A DNA stretch of 64,000 bases from positions 1-64,000 of the forward strand of contig JAFLRX010000011.1 in assembly GCA_022511265.1 (NCBI GenBank), read 5' to 3'. The notes below the pieces were generated by a model. The model did no database searches. It was not told the origin of the DNA and worked only from the letters and a program-made list of their open reading frames with translations. The position numbers were made by a program, and so were the translations under genes. Of the stretch, positions 29,894 to 39,446 are shown in pieces. Origin of the DNA: Eubacterium sp. GTDB lineage: Bacteria > Bacillota > Clostridia > Oscillospirales > Ruminococcaceae. Position 1 is the stretch's first letter; every line of letters starts with the position of its first letter.

Positions 29894-31159
29894 TTACTTT
29901 CTCTTTATATCCGCGCCGACGCTTCTCAGCGCCTGCTCTATATTTTCATATCCTCTGTCTATGTGGTGTATCTCGCTTATCACCGATACACCCTCCGCGC
30001 CGAGTGCCGCGGCTACCAGCGCCGCCCCGCCCCGCAGGTCGGTGGCTACCAGCTCGGTGCCGGACAGCCGCTTTACGCCCTGTACTATGGCGACCTTGCC
30101 CTCGACCTTGATACTGCATCCCATGCGCAGCAGCTCGCTGACATGGCGATAACGGTTTTCAAATATATTTTCCACAAACACGGTAATACCGTCCGCGCAT
30201 GTGCATGCCGCCATTATCAGTGCCTGCGCGTCGGTGGGAAAGCCCGGATACGGCATTGTCCGTATCGTCAGCGGCGCTTTCAGCCGCCCCCGCACGTTGA
30301 TGTATATGCTGTCCCTGCCGAAGGTATATATACGGCAGCCCATCGTCTGCATAAGCGGTATCACAACACCAAGGTGCTCTGCGTTTACGCCGCTCAGCAC
30401 CAGCTCGCCGCCCGCGCACGCGGCACAGCAGAGATATGTCGCCGCCGCTATGCGGTCGGGTATCACGCTATGCTCGCACCCGTGCAGCTTTTCCACACCC
30501 TCAACGGTGATGACGTCGCTGCCCGCACCCTTTATCTTCGCGCCGCACTTTGTCAGAAATTCCGTAAGGTCGGCTATCTCCGGCTCGCGCGCCGCGTTGT
30601 GTATCAGTGTGGTGCCCTTTGCCAGCACCGCCGCAAGTATGATATTCTCGGTCGCCCCGACCGACGGAAAGGTCAGCGATATATCCGCGCCCTTCAACCC
30701 GTCCGGCGCGCTGCACTCAAGATATCCGTGCTCTTCTCTTATCTCCGCGCCCATCTCTCTCAGCGCCGCGATATGCAGGTCGATAGGTCTCGGACCTAAC
30801 TCGCACCCGCCGGGAAAGGACAACCTGCATTGTCCCGTCCGCCCCAGCACCGCGCCGAGGAAAACTATGGACGAACGCATCTCACGCATCAGCTTGACCG
30901 GCACCTCGTGGCAGGTTATGTTATCCGCCGCGGTTATCACCGACGAGCCGTCGCGCTTGCACTTTACGCCGATATGGTTCAGTATGCGGCAGGCGGCGTC
31001 AACGTCCGTCAGCCGCGGACAGTTATGTAATATGCACTCTCCGTCGGCTATCAGTGCCGCCGCCGACAGCAGCGGCAGCGCGCTGTTTTTCGCGCCGTGT
31101 ACGCGTATCTCTCCTTCGATACGCTTTCCGCCGACTATCATCAGTTTCTGTGTATCCAA
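29894..31159 (-). CDS. murA: UDP-N-acetylglucosamine 1-carboxyvinyltransferase
   Basis: [32 protein letters not shown]; probable TTG start at 31159 (SD gagagg). Confidence 0.96.
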   Translation of the reverse strand: [421 protein letters not shown]

Positions 31160-31239
31160 TAAAACCACCCTCTCAAAGCTTTTTTTCAATTTATGCTTTT
31201 GGGGGTAATTTTGTCATTCACACAGTTTTATACTCTCTT

Positions 31240-32367
31240 TTACTGGGCGGACAAGCCGCACAGGTCTATCAACTCTTTCAGTATCTTATCCGCCGCGTTC
31301 TTTTCGGCAAGCCGCGCGGCGTTCTCACCCATCAGTTCCAGCAGTGAGGGGTTGTTGCAGAACTCATTGACCTCGTCTATCAGCTTTTGTCCCGACAGGT
31401 CCGCGTCCTTGATTATCCTGCCCGCGTTGGCCTTTTGCAGTGTCAGCGCGTTGTAGTACTGGTGGTTTTCCGCCGCGTACGGATACGGGATAAGCAACGA
31501 CGCCCTGCCTACCGCGGTAAGCTCGGTCAGCGTCATTGCCCCCGCGCGTGTGACTATGAGATCAGCCGCACACATACACACATACATATTGTCGATATAT
31601 TCTCTTATTCTGAAATGCGGGTTGTCCTTGTCCACTCCGCATTTTTCCAGCAGTGCGTTAAAGGTGTCATGCCCATGCTTGCCAAAGCCGTGGATGTGGT
31701 TGATGTTACCTTTTTTCTGCTCCCATTGCAGCAGCTGCGCCGCCGCCTCATTAATATGCACCGCACCCTGACTTCCGCCGACCGACAGCACCGTCATGCA
31801 GTCGGGCAGACCCAGCTCGGCGCGTGCCTCCTGCCGCGTCATCAGCTTTATCTCGCCGCGCAGCGGGTTGCCTGTGACAACGCTCTTTTTGCAGCTTTTA
31901 AGATGCTTTAACGCGTCCTCGCTGCCGACCATAACTAAATCTACCTTGTCGCACAGCACCTTTACCGACACACCAGGCAGCGAATTACTCTCATGTATCG
32001 CGGTCTTTATCCCCGCCTTTACGGCACATTTCAGCACCGTGCCGGTGACATAGCCGCCGGTGCCTATTACAAGATCCGGCTTGAATTCGTCAAATATCTT
32101 TTTTACCTGACGTCCGGCGTTCATATAGTAGTAGACCGCCTTGACGTTTCTTTTTATGCTTTTCAGGCTGATGCGGCGCTGTATGCCCGCCATCTTCACG
32201 GGGGAAAAATCATACCCCGCGCGCTTTACCAGTCTTGCCTCCAGCCCGTCGGGCGAGCCGATGAACAGTATATTGGTATCCTCGAATACCGATTTCAGCT
32301 TATCCGCAATGGCAAGCGCGGGGTTGATGTGTCCGCCCGTGCCGCCCGCAGCAACGATTACATTCAT
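31240..32367 (-). CDS. murG: UDP-GlcNAc--lipid I N-acetylglucosaminyltransferase
   Basis: MNVIVAAGGTGGHINPALAIAD, LSVGGSQGA, RAGAMTLTEL. Confidence 0.97.
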   Translation of the reverse strand: MNVIVAAGGTGGHINPALAIADKLKSVFEDTNILFIGSPDGLEARLVKRAGYDFSPVKMAGIQRRISLKSIKRNVKAVYYYMNAGRQVKKIFDEFKPDLVIGTGGYVTGTVLKCAVKAGIKTAIHESNSLPGVSVKVLCDKVDLVMVGSEDALKHLKSCKKSVVTGNPLRGEIKLMTRQEARAELGLPDCMTVLSVGGSQGAVHINEAAAQLLQWEQKKGNINHIHGFGKHGHDTFNALLEKCGVDKDNPHFRIREYIDNMYVCMCAADLIVTRAGAMTLTELTAVGRASLLIPYPYAAENHQYYNALTLQKANAGRIIKDADLSGQKLIDEVNEFCNNPSLLELMGENAARLAEKNAADKILKELIDLCGLSAQ

Positions 32368-32453
32368 ACTGTCAGTTCCTTTTTTATGTCTTTTTTATCC
32401 GCGCCGCAGGCGCACCTTTCTTATTCACTATTCACTCTTACTTTTTACTTCAA

Positions 32454-33980
32454 TTAAGTGTCGGATTGCTTTGATACGCTTAACAGCAGTCCCATTTCCA
32501 CCAGCTGGATTATCAGTGCCGTTCGCCCGTAGCTGAAGAACGGCAGCGATATACCGGTATTCGGTATCGCGTTGCAGGCAACGCCGATATTCATAAGCGC
32601 CTGCATACCTATCTGTATCGTTATTCCCAGCGCGAGGAACGAGCCGAATTTATCCCGCGCCTTGGCGGATATATACAAACCTCTCGCGATAAACAGCACG
32701 AACAGCAGTATCACCGTCACCGCGCCGAAAAAGCCCAGCTCCTCGCAGATGATAGAGAATACGAAGTCGTTCTGGCTCTCCGGCAGGTAGAAGTACTTCT
32801 GGCGCGAGTTGCCCAGACCCAGTCCGAACCATCCGCCCGAGCCAATGGTAAGCAACGACTGATAGGTCTGATATGTATCGCCTCGTATATCCGAGAACGG
32901 GTCGATAAAGCCGTTTATTCTGTCCCACAGATATTCGTATCTGAACACGAACAGCAGCGCCAGCATACCCAGCACACCCAGCACCATGAGAAATACAAGG
33001 CAGTTTCTGTTGCACCCGCCGACAAACATCATAACATATACTATCACGAAGATTATCAGCAGCGCGGAAATATGCCTTTGCATCACGCACATAAGCAGCG
33101 CGGGGATAAGCACGTACCAGTACCGCAAAAATCCGTAATAGCTGTCACGGCGCACCTCATAATACCTTTGCAGCATATATGCGACCATGACAATGACCGC
33201 TATTTTCAGTATCTCCGATGGCTGGAACTGCGTGCCGAAAATGGTTATCCATCGTTTCGCGTCGTTTACCGACTCGCCGAAGAACATAACCATCACCATC
33301 AGCCCCAGCGATACGACCAGCAATATCTTGGCAAAAGTAATACCGTTGCCGTTTTCTTTCTTTTTAAGGCTAAGCGGGGTTATCAGTGCGTGATAGTCCA
33401 GCCTGGACAGGAAAAACATTCCGATAAGACCTATCGCCGCGCCCTGTATCTGCTTTACCGCGTAGGAAAAGCTGTCGCCCTCCTCCGCGTAAGAATACGC
33501 ATAGCTTGCCGAGGTCATCATCACTATGCCCATGACCAGTAATATCATTATTACAGTAAACATCGGCATATCAAATCTGCCGCGGTTTTTGAACCATGTG
33601 CAGGTCACCGCAGGGGCGTCCGGCTTTTCGGGGTGCACAAATATTTTTTGCACCGCCGCGCCTGCTATTCCCGCGGCTATGCCGCTGCTCTTTTTAGCTT
33701 TCTTTTTAGGTGCCGCAGGTGCGGCAGCCGCCTTTGCCGGGGCGGTCTTCTTAACCTCTGCCTTGGGCTGTGCCTGCTTTGGCTTAGCGGCGGACGCGCC
33801 GTTGCCTGCGGGGATATTTTTATATTTATTCGCGGGAGGGACCAGCACGTCGTTCAGCCCTGCCGCAGCGTTCTTTTTCGATGCGCTGTCGCTCTTACGG
33901 CTGTCGGATGCTCTTCCCATGCTGCGGGACAGTTCGTTTTGCTGTTCGCGGCTGAGCCGCCCGTAATTCAATTCTGCCAC
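32454..33980 (-). CDS. ftsW: SEDS-family FtsW/SpoVE glycosyltransferase with long Lys/Ala-rich N-terminal extension
   Basis: MFFLSRLDYHALITPL, SLLTIGSGGWFGLGLGNSRQKYFYLPESQNDFVFSIICEELGF, NIGVACNAIPNTGISLPFFSYGRTAL; GTG start at 33980 after GGGGGAG. Confidence 0.95.
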   Translation of the reverse strand: MAELNYGRLSREQQNELSRSMGRASDSRKSDSASKKNAAAGLNDVLVPPANKYKNIPAGNGASAAKPKQAQPKAEVKKTAPAKAAAAPAAPKKKAKKSSGIAAGIAGAAVQKIFVHPEKPDAPAVTCTWFKNRGRFDMPMFTVIMILLVMGIVMMTSASYAYSYAEEGDSFSYAVKQIQGAAIGLIGMFFLSRLDYHALITPLSLKKKENGNGITFAKILLVVSLGLMVMVMFFGESVNDAKRWITIFGTQFQPSEILKIAVIVMVAYMLQRYYEVRRDSYYGFLRYWYVLIPALLMCVMQRHISALLIIFVIVYVMMFVGGCNRNCLVFLMVLGVLGMLALLFVFRYEYLWDRINGFIDPFSDIRGDTYQTYQSLLTIGSGGWFGLGLGNSRQKYFYLPESQNDFVFSIICEELGFFGAVTVILLFVLFIARGLYISAKARDKFGSFLALGITIQIGMQALMNIGVACNAIPNTGISLPFFSYGRTALIIQLVEMGLLLSVSKQSDT

Positions 33981-34016
33981 GCTTTCTCCCCCTTTTCTCA
34001 ATTCGGAATTATAAAG

Positions 34017-35036
34017 TTATCTCATCCCAAAGTACGCCAGCGCCAGCGCAAGTGCGCAAAACGCAAGCTCTATCAGTGAGAACACGCCTACGATTTTTAC
34101 TTCCTTCCAGCCTCTTATCTCAAAGCTGTGATGTATCGGCGTCATTTTAAACAGGCGTTTGCCCTTTGTTATCTTAAAATACGTCATCTGGATAAGCACC
34201 GACAGTGCCTCCCAAATGTAGACAGCCGCGCACAGCACCATGATAAACTCGGTCTTGGTGCCGATACCAAGTGCCGCCACCGTTCCGCCGAGGAACATCG
34301 AGCCTGTGTCGCCCATCATTACCTTTGCGGGATAGAAATTCCACACCAAAAAGCCCAGACAGCCCGCCGCAACGACAGCCGCGACAATGCTCATCTCCGC
34401 AAAGTCAAACATCGCGCATACCACCAAAAACGCCGCGCAGTATATCACCGTGATAGACGAGCAAAGCCCGTCAATACCGTCGGTGAGGTTTACCGCGTTG
34501 ACGATGTACAGTATGCCCAACCCCATTATAAGGTAGTAGAAATACCATAAATCAAGCTGTCCCAAAAACGGAAAGGTTATCACCGTTGAGGTGTCCCCCG
34601 CAGTCACCCGCGACGCGAAATATGCCGCTATCACCAGCACCTGCATTATTATTTTCTGATTGGGGGTAAGTCCCTCGTTACGCTTTTTCTTTACCTTTAT
34701 AAAATCGTCAACAAACCCGATAAAGCCAAAGCACACCGCCATTATCATCGCGGATATCGCGTTCATCAGCTTTAGTCCGCCCGCCCCGTCAAGGACGATA
34801 AGACCTTGCAGCCAAAGTATAACTATCCCTGTAGTAAAGGCGATTATGCTGCCCGCGATGAACATTACGCCGCCCATGGTCGGCGTACCCTCCTTGGACT
34901 TATGCCACGCGGGGCCTATCTCAAGGATAGTCTGACCGAATTTCAGTCTCTTCAGCGCAGGTATGGCCACAAAGCCGAGCAACGCGGTAATGCCGAAGCT
35001 GAGTACCGCCGCGACTATCTCTGCCGATAAATTCAT
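34017..35036 (-). CDS. mraY: Phospho-N-acetylmuramoyl-pentapeptide-transferase
   Basis: HKSKEGTPTMGG, GFVDDFIKVKKKRNEGL, NLTDGIDGLC, HHSFEIRGWKE. Confidence 0.98.
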   Translation of the reverse strand: MNLSAEIVAAVLSFGITALLGFVAIPALKRLKFGQTILEIGPAWHKSKEGTPTMGGVMFIAGSIIAFTTGIVILWLQGLIVLDGAGGLKLMNAISAMIMAVCFGFIGFVDDFIKVKKKRNEGLTPNQKIIMQVLVIAAYFASRVTAGDTSTVITFPFLGQLDLWYFYYLIMGLGILYIVNAVNLTDGIDGLCSSITVIYCAAFLVVCAMFDFAEMSIVAAVVAAGCLGFLVWNFYPAKVMMGDTGSMFLGGTVAALGIGTKTEFIMVLCAAVYIWEALSVLIQMTYFKITKGKRLFKMTPIHHSFEIRGWKEVKIVGVFSLIELAFCALALALAYFGMR

Positions 35037-36487
35037 ATGGTTTGATTTCCTTTCCCACTGAGAATATTTGTTACTATCTCTCTTTCGGAAAACGGCAGCT
35101 GCTCGTCTCCCACTATCTGATAATCCTCGCTGCCCTTGCCCGCAAGGACGATTACGTCACCGGGCTTCGCTATATCCAGTGCCCGCCGTATCGCCTTTTC
35201 ACGATCAGGCTCGGTCTCGTATACGGTACTGTCGGTTATCCCCGACACCACCTGTGCGATGATGTCCTCCGGCTTTTCGTGCGCGGGATTATCCGACGTC
35301 ACTATCATATAGTCGGAATGACGCTGCGCCGCCGCGCCCATCATCGGTCGCTTGGTCGCGTCGCGGTCGCCCGCCGCGCCGAACACCGTTATCAGTCTGC
35401 CGTCGGTGACCTCTCTCACAGCCGCCAGCATTTTGTCCAGTGCGTCGTCGGTATGCGCATAGTCTGTCAGCACGGTAAATTCTCCGCTGTACACCACGCT
35501 CAGCCGTCCGTCGGTGCCGCCGTAGCTCTCCAATGCCCTGACGCAATCCTCTTCGTCAAAGCCCGCCGCCGCGCACAATCCTATCGCGCACAGCGCGTTT
35601 TGTATATTATATCTTCCTATCTCGCTAAGCTTTGTCCTAAACGCGCGCCGTGACAGCTTTGAGGTCAGCATAAATTGCGACCCGCCCGCGCCGCAGGTGA
35701 CAAACTGCGCCGATATCGTGTTGTTATTATCAAAGCCTACTGTTATCGCCTTTTCGCCGTATCTCTCGGCAAGACGTTTGCCGTATTCGTCATCGGTGCA
35801 TATCACCGGGATATCGGTCTGCTCGAACAGCATGCTCTTCGCGGCGAAATAGCTTTCCATATCGCCGTGATAATCAAGGTGGTCCTGCGTCAGATTGGTA
35901 AACGCCGCCGCCTCGAACCGCACAGCACCCACACGGTACTGCGCAAGTGCCTGCGAGCTTGCCTCCATCACGCAAAACTCCGCGCCGTTGTCCGCCATCT
36001 CGGCAAACCGCTGATACAGCACCGTTGCCGGCGGCGTGGTGGGTATGCCCTTTTCCGAGTGGTAGGTCTTTCCGCAGACGTCTATCCCCGCCGTGCCGAT
36101 ACTTCCGGTCTTTTTCCCCAACACGTTAAGCATATGCTTTATCATACCTACCGTGGTGGTCTTGCCGTTAGTTCCCGTCACGCCCAGCAGCCGCAGCCTT
36201 TCGGTCGGCTCGCCGTAAAGGCGGGAGTTAAGCTGTGCCAGCGCAAGTCTTGTATTGCTTACAATTACCTGACGGCTTGCCCCTGTGTCGTGCTCGGCTA
36301 TTACCGCCGCCGCGCCTTTTTCTACCATTTCCTTTGCGGCGTTATGCCCGTCAAAGTGTGCGCCCTTTATGCAGACGAACACATCGCCCGCATTCAGCTT
36401 TGCGGTGTTATCGGTGACGGAATTTATCTCGCGGTTTTCAACACCCTGCTCCCGTGCTTCGGGAGATATATCGTATAATGTGATAAT
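35033..36487 (-). CDS. murE: UDP-N-acetylmuramoyl-tripeptide synthetase MurE; start probably upstream of the ORF-track GTG (36382), at a non-AUG codon near 36484-36487
   Basis: GTNGKTTTVGMI, TTPPATVLYQ, NLTQDHLDYHGDME, YAHTDDALDK; conserved N-terminus (VENREINSVTDNTAKLNAGDVFVCIKGAHFDGH) continues in frame upstream of the called GTG. Confidence 0.93.
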   Translation of the reverse strand: MITLYDISPEAREQGVENREINSVTDNTAKLNAGDVFVCIKGAHFDGHNAAKEMVEKGAAAVIAEHDTGASRQVIVSNTRLALAQLNSRLYGEPTERLRLLGVTGTNGKTTTVGMIKHMLNVLGKKTGSIGTAGIDVCGKTYHSEKGIPTTPPATVLYQRFAEMADNGAEFCVMEASSQALAQYRVGAVRFEAAAFTNLTQDHLDYHGDMESYFAAKSMLFEQTDIPVICTDDEYGKRLAERYGEKAITVGFDNNNTISAQFVTCGAGGSQFMLTSKLSRRAFRTKLSEIGRYNIQNALCAIGLCAAAGFDEEDCVRALESYGGTDGRLSVVYSGEFTVLTDYAHTDDALDKMLAAVREVTDGRLITVFGAAGDRDATKRPMMGAAAQRHSDYMIVTSDNPAHEKPEDIIAQVVSGITDSTVYETEPDREKAIRRALDIAKPGDVIVLAGKGSEDYQIVGDEQLPFSEREIVTNILSGKGNQTI

Positions 36488-36496
36488 ATCACCTCA

Positions 36497-38743
36497 TCAA
36501 CCTGTTTCGCTGTTTAGTACAAAGGTTACCTCAACTACCGAGCCGCTGTACACCGACGTACCCTTGGTCAGCGACTGGCTGATAGCCACCGCCGCCGAGT
36601 TGCCGCCCGCGCCGCTGATCGCAAGGTTAAGTCCCGCCTCGCCCGCGGCAATGTTGGCCTGCTCTACGGTCATACCGGTAAAGTCCGGCACGGTGGTGAA
36701 CTGATAATCAGGCGTTGTCACACCGTCGCCCATATACAGCAATACAGTGCCGCCGTACGGCATCAATGTGCCTGCGCCCGGTATCACGCCTGTTACCGTT
36801 GTACCCTCGGTGCTGCCGATAATCTTGGCGTTAAGTCCCGCGCCTGTCAGCTTTGCCTCTGCCATAAGGCTGTTGTCGCCGTATATCCACGGTACGGTAA
36901 CGTCCTGCTCTCGCAATTCTTCCGCCGTATACTGCGGATATATGTTAAGATACTCAAGTCCCTCTTTGAACACCGCCGACACTACCGGCGCCGCCACCGC
37001 GCTGCCGTAGATAAAGCCGCTGGTCGGCTCGTCTACTATTACCAGCATTATATATTCCGGGTCGTCCGCCGGGACGAACGCGCAGAAGATAGACACATAC
37101 CGCATATTGTCATAGCTGTATTCGTCCAGCTTTTCCGCCGTGCCGCTCTTGCCGCCGATGCGATAACCCTCCATATACGCGTTGGTACCGCCGTTGGTGG
37201 ATACCACCGTCTCCAGTATCTGGCGCATGGTGGCGGAGGTCTCCTCGCTTATTACCTGACGTCTTACCGTCGGCTCGGTGGATTTTATCACGTTGCCGTC
37301 GCTGTCTATTATTTTATCCACGATGTACGGGGTCATCAGCTTGCCGCCGTTTACTACCGCGGCCGCCGCGGTAATCATCTGTATCGCGGTGACCTTGTTG
37401 GTCTGACCGAACGCCGAGCTGGACAGCTCTACGATATGCATATTCTCTTTCGATACATACAGCGAATGCGCCTCGCCCGGAAGATCTATTCCCGTCAGCT
37501 CGGTAAAGCCGTACGCCTGAAAATATTTTGTAAAGTTTTCAACACCCAGTCTTTGACCTATCGCGATAAACGCGGGGTTGCAAGAGCGTATAACCGCCTC
37601 GGTAAGTGTCGAGGTGCCGTGTCCTGCGGCACTCCAGCATCTTATCTTGGTGCCCTCAACATCCGCAACACCCGAGCAGTAGAAGGTATCGCCCAGGCTT
37701 ACCGCCTCTTCCTCCAACGCTGCCGAGCAGGTTATCATCTTGAATACCGAGCCAGGGATGTATATCTCGCTTACCGCCTTGTTAAGCCACTGGCGGCCTC
37801 TCAGCTCCGCTTCTTCTTTGTCTATTTCCGCCTGTAACACGCCGTCCGCCGACATCTGCGCCAGCAGCTTTCTGTCCTTTTCAAAGAAGATATAGGACGG
37901 GTCGTTGGGGTCATAGCCGGGATAGGTCGCCATTGCGACTATCGCGCCGGTCTTTGCGTTCATGATTATTCCGGTGCTGCGGTTTTCAACACCGTGCTGT
38001 GATACCGTCGTCTCAAGATTTTTCTCAAGATAATACTGCAATGTCTCGTCCAGCGTGAGTATCAGAGAATTACCGTCCTGCGCGGGGTATCTTGTCTCAT
38101 ATTCATACGGCATCGCGTCGCCGTTTGCGTCCTTCACCGATACTATCCTGCCGTCCACGCCCTTGAGGTAGTCGTTGTAGTACGCCTCAATGCCATAGCC
38201 CTCTTCGTTATCGTTGACAAAGCCCAGCACGCTGGCGGCAAGGTCGTCGTTAGGATAGCTGCGCACGCTGTTTTCCACCGTGTATATCGACACCGACTGA
38301 AGTCTGTTCTTGCTGATAAAGTTATTTATCTTCTCGACTACGGTCCTGTCCACCTTGCGCTTTGCCACATAATATCTCAGATCGGTGTCCGAGCAGGCGT
38401 CCACCAGCGTCTCATACTTTACGTCCAGTATCTCGGACAGTCCGCGGCAGATAAAGTCTCTGTTCTGCGGCTCGTATTCGTTGATGTCGCCGGGCGAGAT
38501 GATAACATCCCATACCGTGTTGCTCTGCACCAGCACCTTGTTGTTGCGGTCATATATCGTGCCGCGCGACGCGGTTATCGTAAAGCTGTCCTGCTGCTGC
38601 TTGCTTGCCGCCGCGCTGAACATCTCGTTGTTCACCACCGACACGTCAAACAGCTTTAACGCAATACATACAGCCGCAATAAGTATACCGAAAAACAAAA
38701 TAACTATTCGGTTGCTCATGCTCCTGCTCGGGTTCAAATTCAC
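36497..38743 (-). CDS. Class B penicillin-binding protein with two C-terminal PASTA-like domains (FtsI/SpoVD-like)
   Basis: Transpeptidase SxxK: IPGSVFKMITCSAAL; SSN-like SCN: VIRSCNPAF; KSGTAEK; PASTA VPDFTGMTVEQANIAAGEAGL. Confidence 0.95.
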   Translation of the reverse strand: MNLNPSRSMSNRIVILFFGILIAAVCIALKLFDVSVVNNEMFSAAASKQQQDSFTITASRGTIYDRNNKVLVQSNTVWDVIISPGDINEYEPQNRDFICRGLSEILDVKYETLVDACSDTDLRYYVAKRKVDRTVVEKINNFISKNRLQSVSIYTVENSVRSYPNDDLAASVLGFVNDNEEGYGIEAYYNDYLKGVDGRIVSVKDANGDAMPYEYETRYPAQDGNSLILTLDETLQYYLEKNLETTVSQHGVENRSTGIIMNAKTGAIVAMATYPGYDPNDPSYIFFEKDRKLLAQMSADGVLQAEIDKEEAELRGRQWLNKAVSEIYIPGSVFKMITCSAALEEEAVSLGDTFYCSGVADVEGTKIRCWSAAGHGTSTLTEAVIRSCNPAFIAIGQRLGVENFTKYFQAYGFTELTGIDLPGEAHSLYVSKENMHIVELSSSAFGQTNKVTAIQMITAAAAVVNGGKLMTPYIVDKIIDSDGNVIKSTEPTVRRQVISEETSATMRQILETVVSTNGGTNAYMEGYRIGGKSGTAEKLDEYSYDNMRYVSIFCAFVPADDPEYIMLVIVDEPTSGFIYGSAVAAPVVSAVFKEGLEYLNIYPQYTAEELREQDVTVPWIYGDNSLMAEAKLTGAGLNAKIIGSTEGTTVTGVIPGAGTLMPYGGTVLLYMGDGVTTPDYQFTTVPDFTGMTVEQANIAAGEAGLNLAISGAGGNSAAVAISQSLTKGTSVYSGSVVEVTFVLNSETG

Positions 38744-38887
38744 AAGGCATCTTCCTTTCGCCTATAAATGTGCGCTTAAAATAAATACTTCATAAAAAAG
38801 GTTTATCCTTTTCCGAAATTTTTAAAATCCGAAAAAGGAGCCTTTGCCGTCCCATGCTTGTATAACGGCTTGTTTATATATATTGTC

Positions 38888-39394
38888 CTAAAATCCTAAA
38901 TATTCCAACACATCGCCAAACCAGTTGAAGATGGAAACAAAGATGTTTTCATCCTCCGCCTTGGCGGTCTCGGTCAACGCGCCGGTGCTCATCTCTATGT
39001 ACCGCTCCTGAGAAGCGTTTACCTTCTGCATACCCATCTTGTTCAGTGCGTAATCTTCTACGTTGTCGATGGACACCGAGCCGTTCAGCTCGTTTTGCAA
39101 CTGGCCGTTGAGCATCTGCGCGCTCTCGTATGCGTTGGTCTCCTCGGCTATCTTGAGATTTATCTCGCTCAGCTGTGCCTTGCTGTATAAGAACATTGTA
39201 AACACCGCCAAGAACAACCCCGCGATAAGTATCACCGCCAGCGGTCTGCCGACCTTTGCGGCGGACGCCTGCGCTATTTTCAGCTCAGGCTTGGGCTGCT
39301 CTACAGGCTGTTCGGTCTTGCGTTCTTTCCTCTGCGCCGTATCAAAGAGCGAGAGGTCATATGCCACGCTTGTTCTGTTGTAAGGTGTAGGCAT
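38888..39394 (-). CDS. FtsL-like septum protein
   Basis: Single TM, coiled coil ALYSKAQLSEINLKIAEETNAYESAQMLNGQL; between rsmH and pbp in the dcw cluster. Confidence 0.65.
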   Translation of the reverse strand: MPTPYNRTSVAYDLSLFDTAQRKERKTEQPVEQPKPELKIAQASAAKVGRPLAVILIAGLFLAVFTMFLYSKAQLSEINLKIAEETNAYESAQMLNGQLQNELNGSVSIDNVEDYALNKMGMQKVNASQERYIEMSTGALTETAKAEDENIFVSIFNWFGDVLEYLGF

Positions 39395-39446
39395 TACCTA
39401 TCATTCCTTCCTATTATGTAAAGAGTTACTATTATCGTAAATACTC

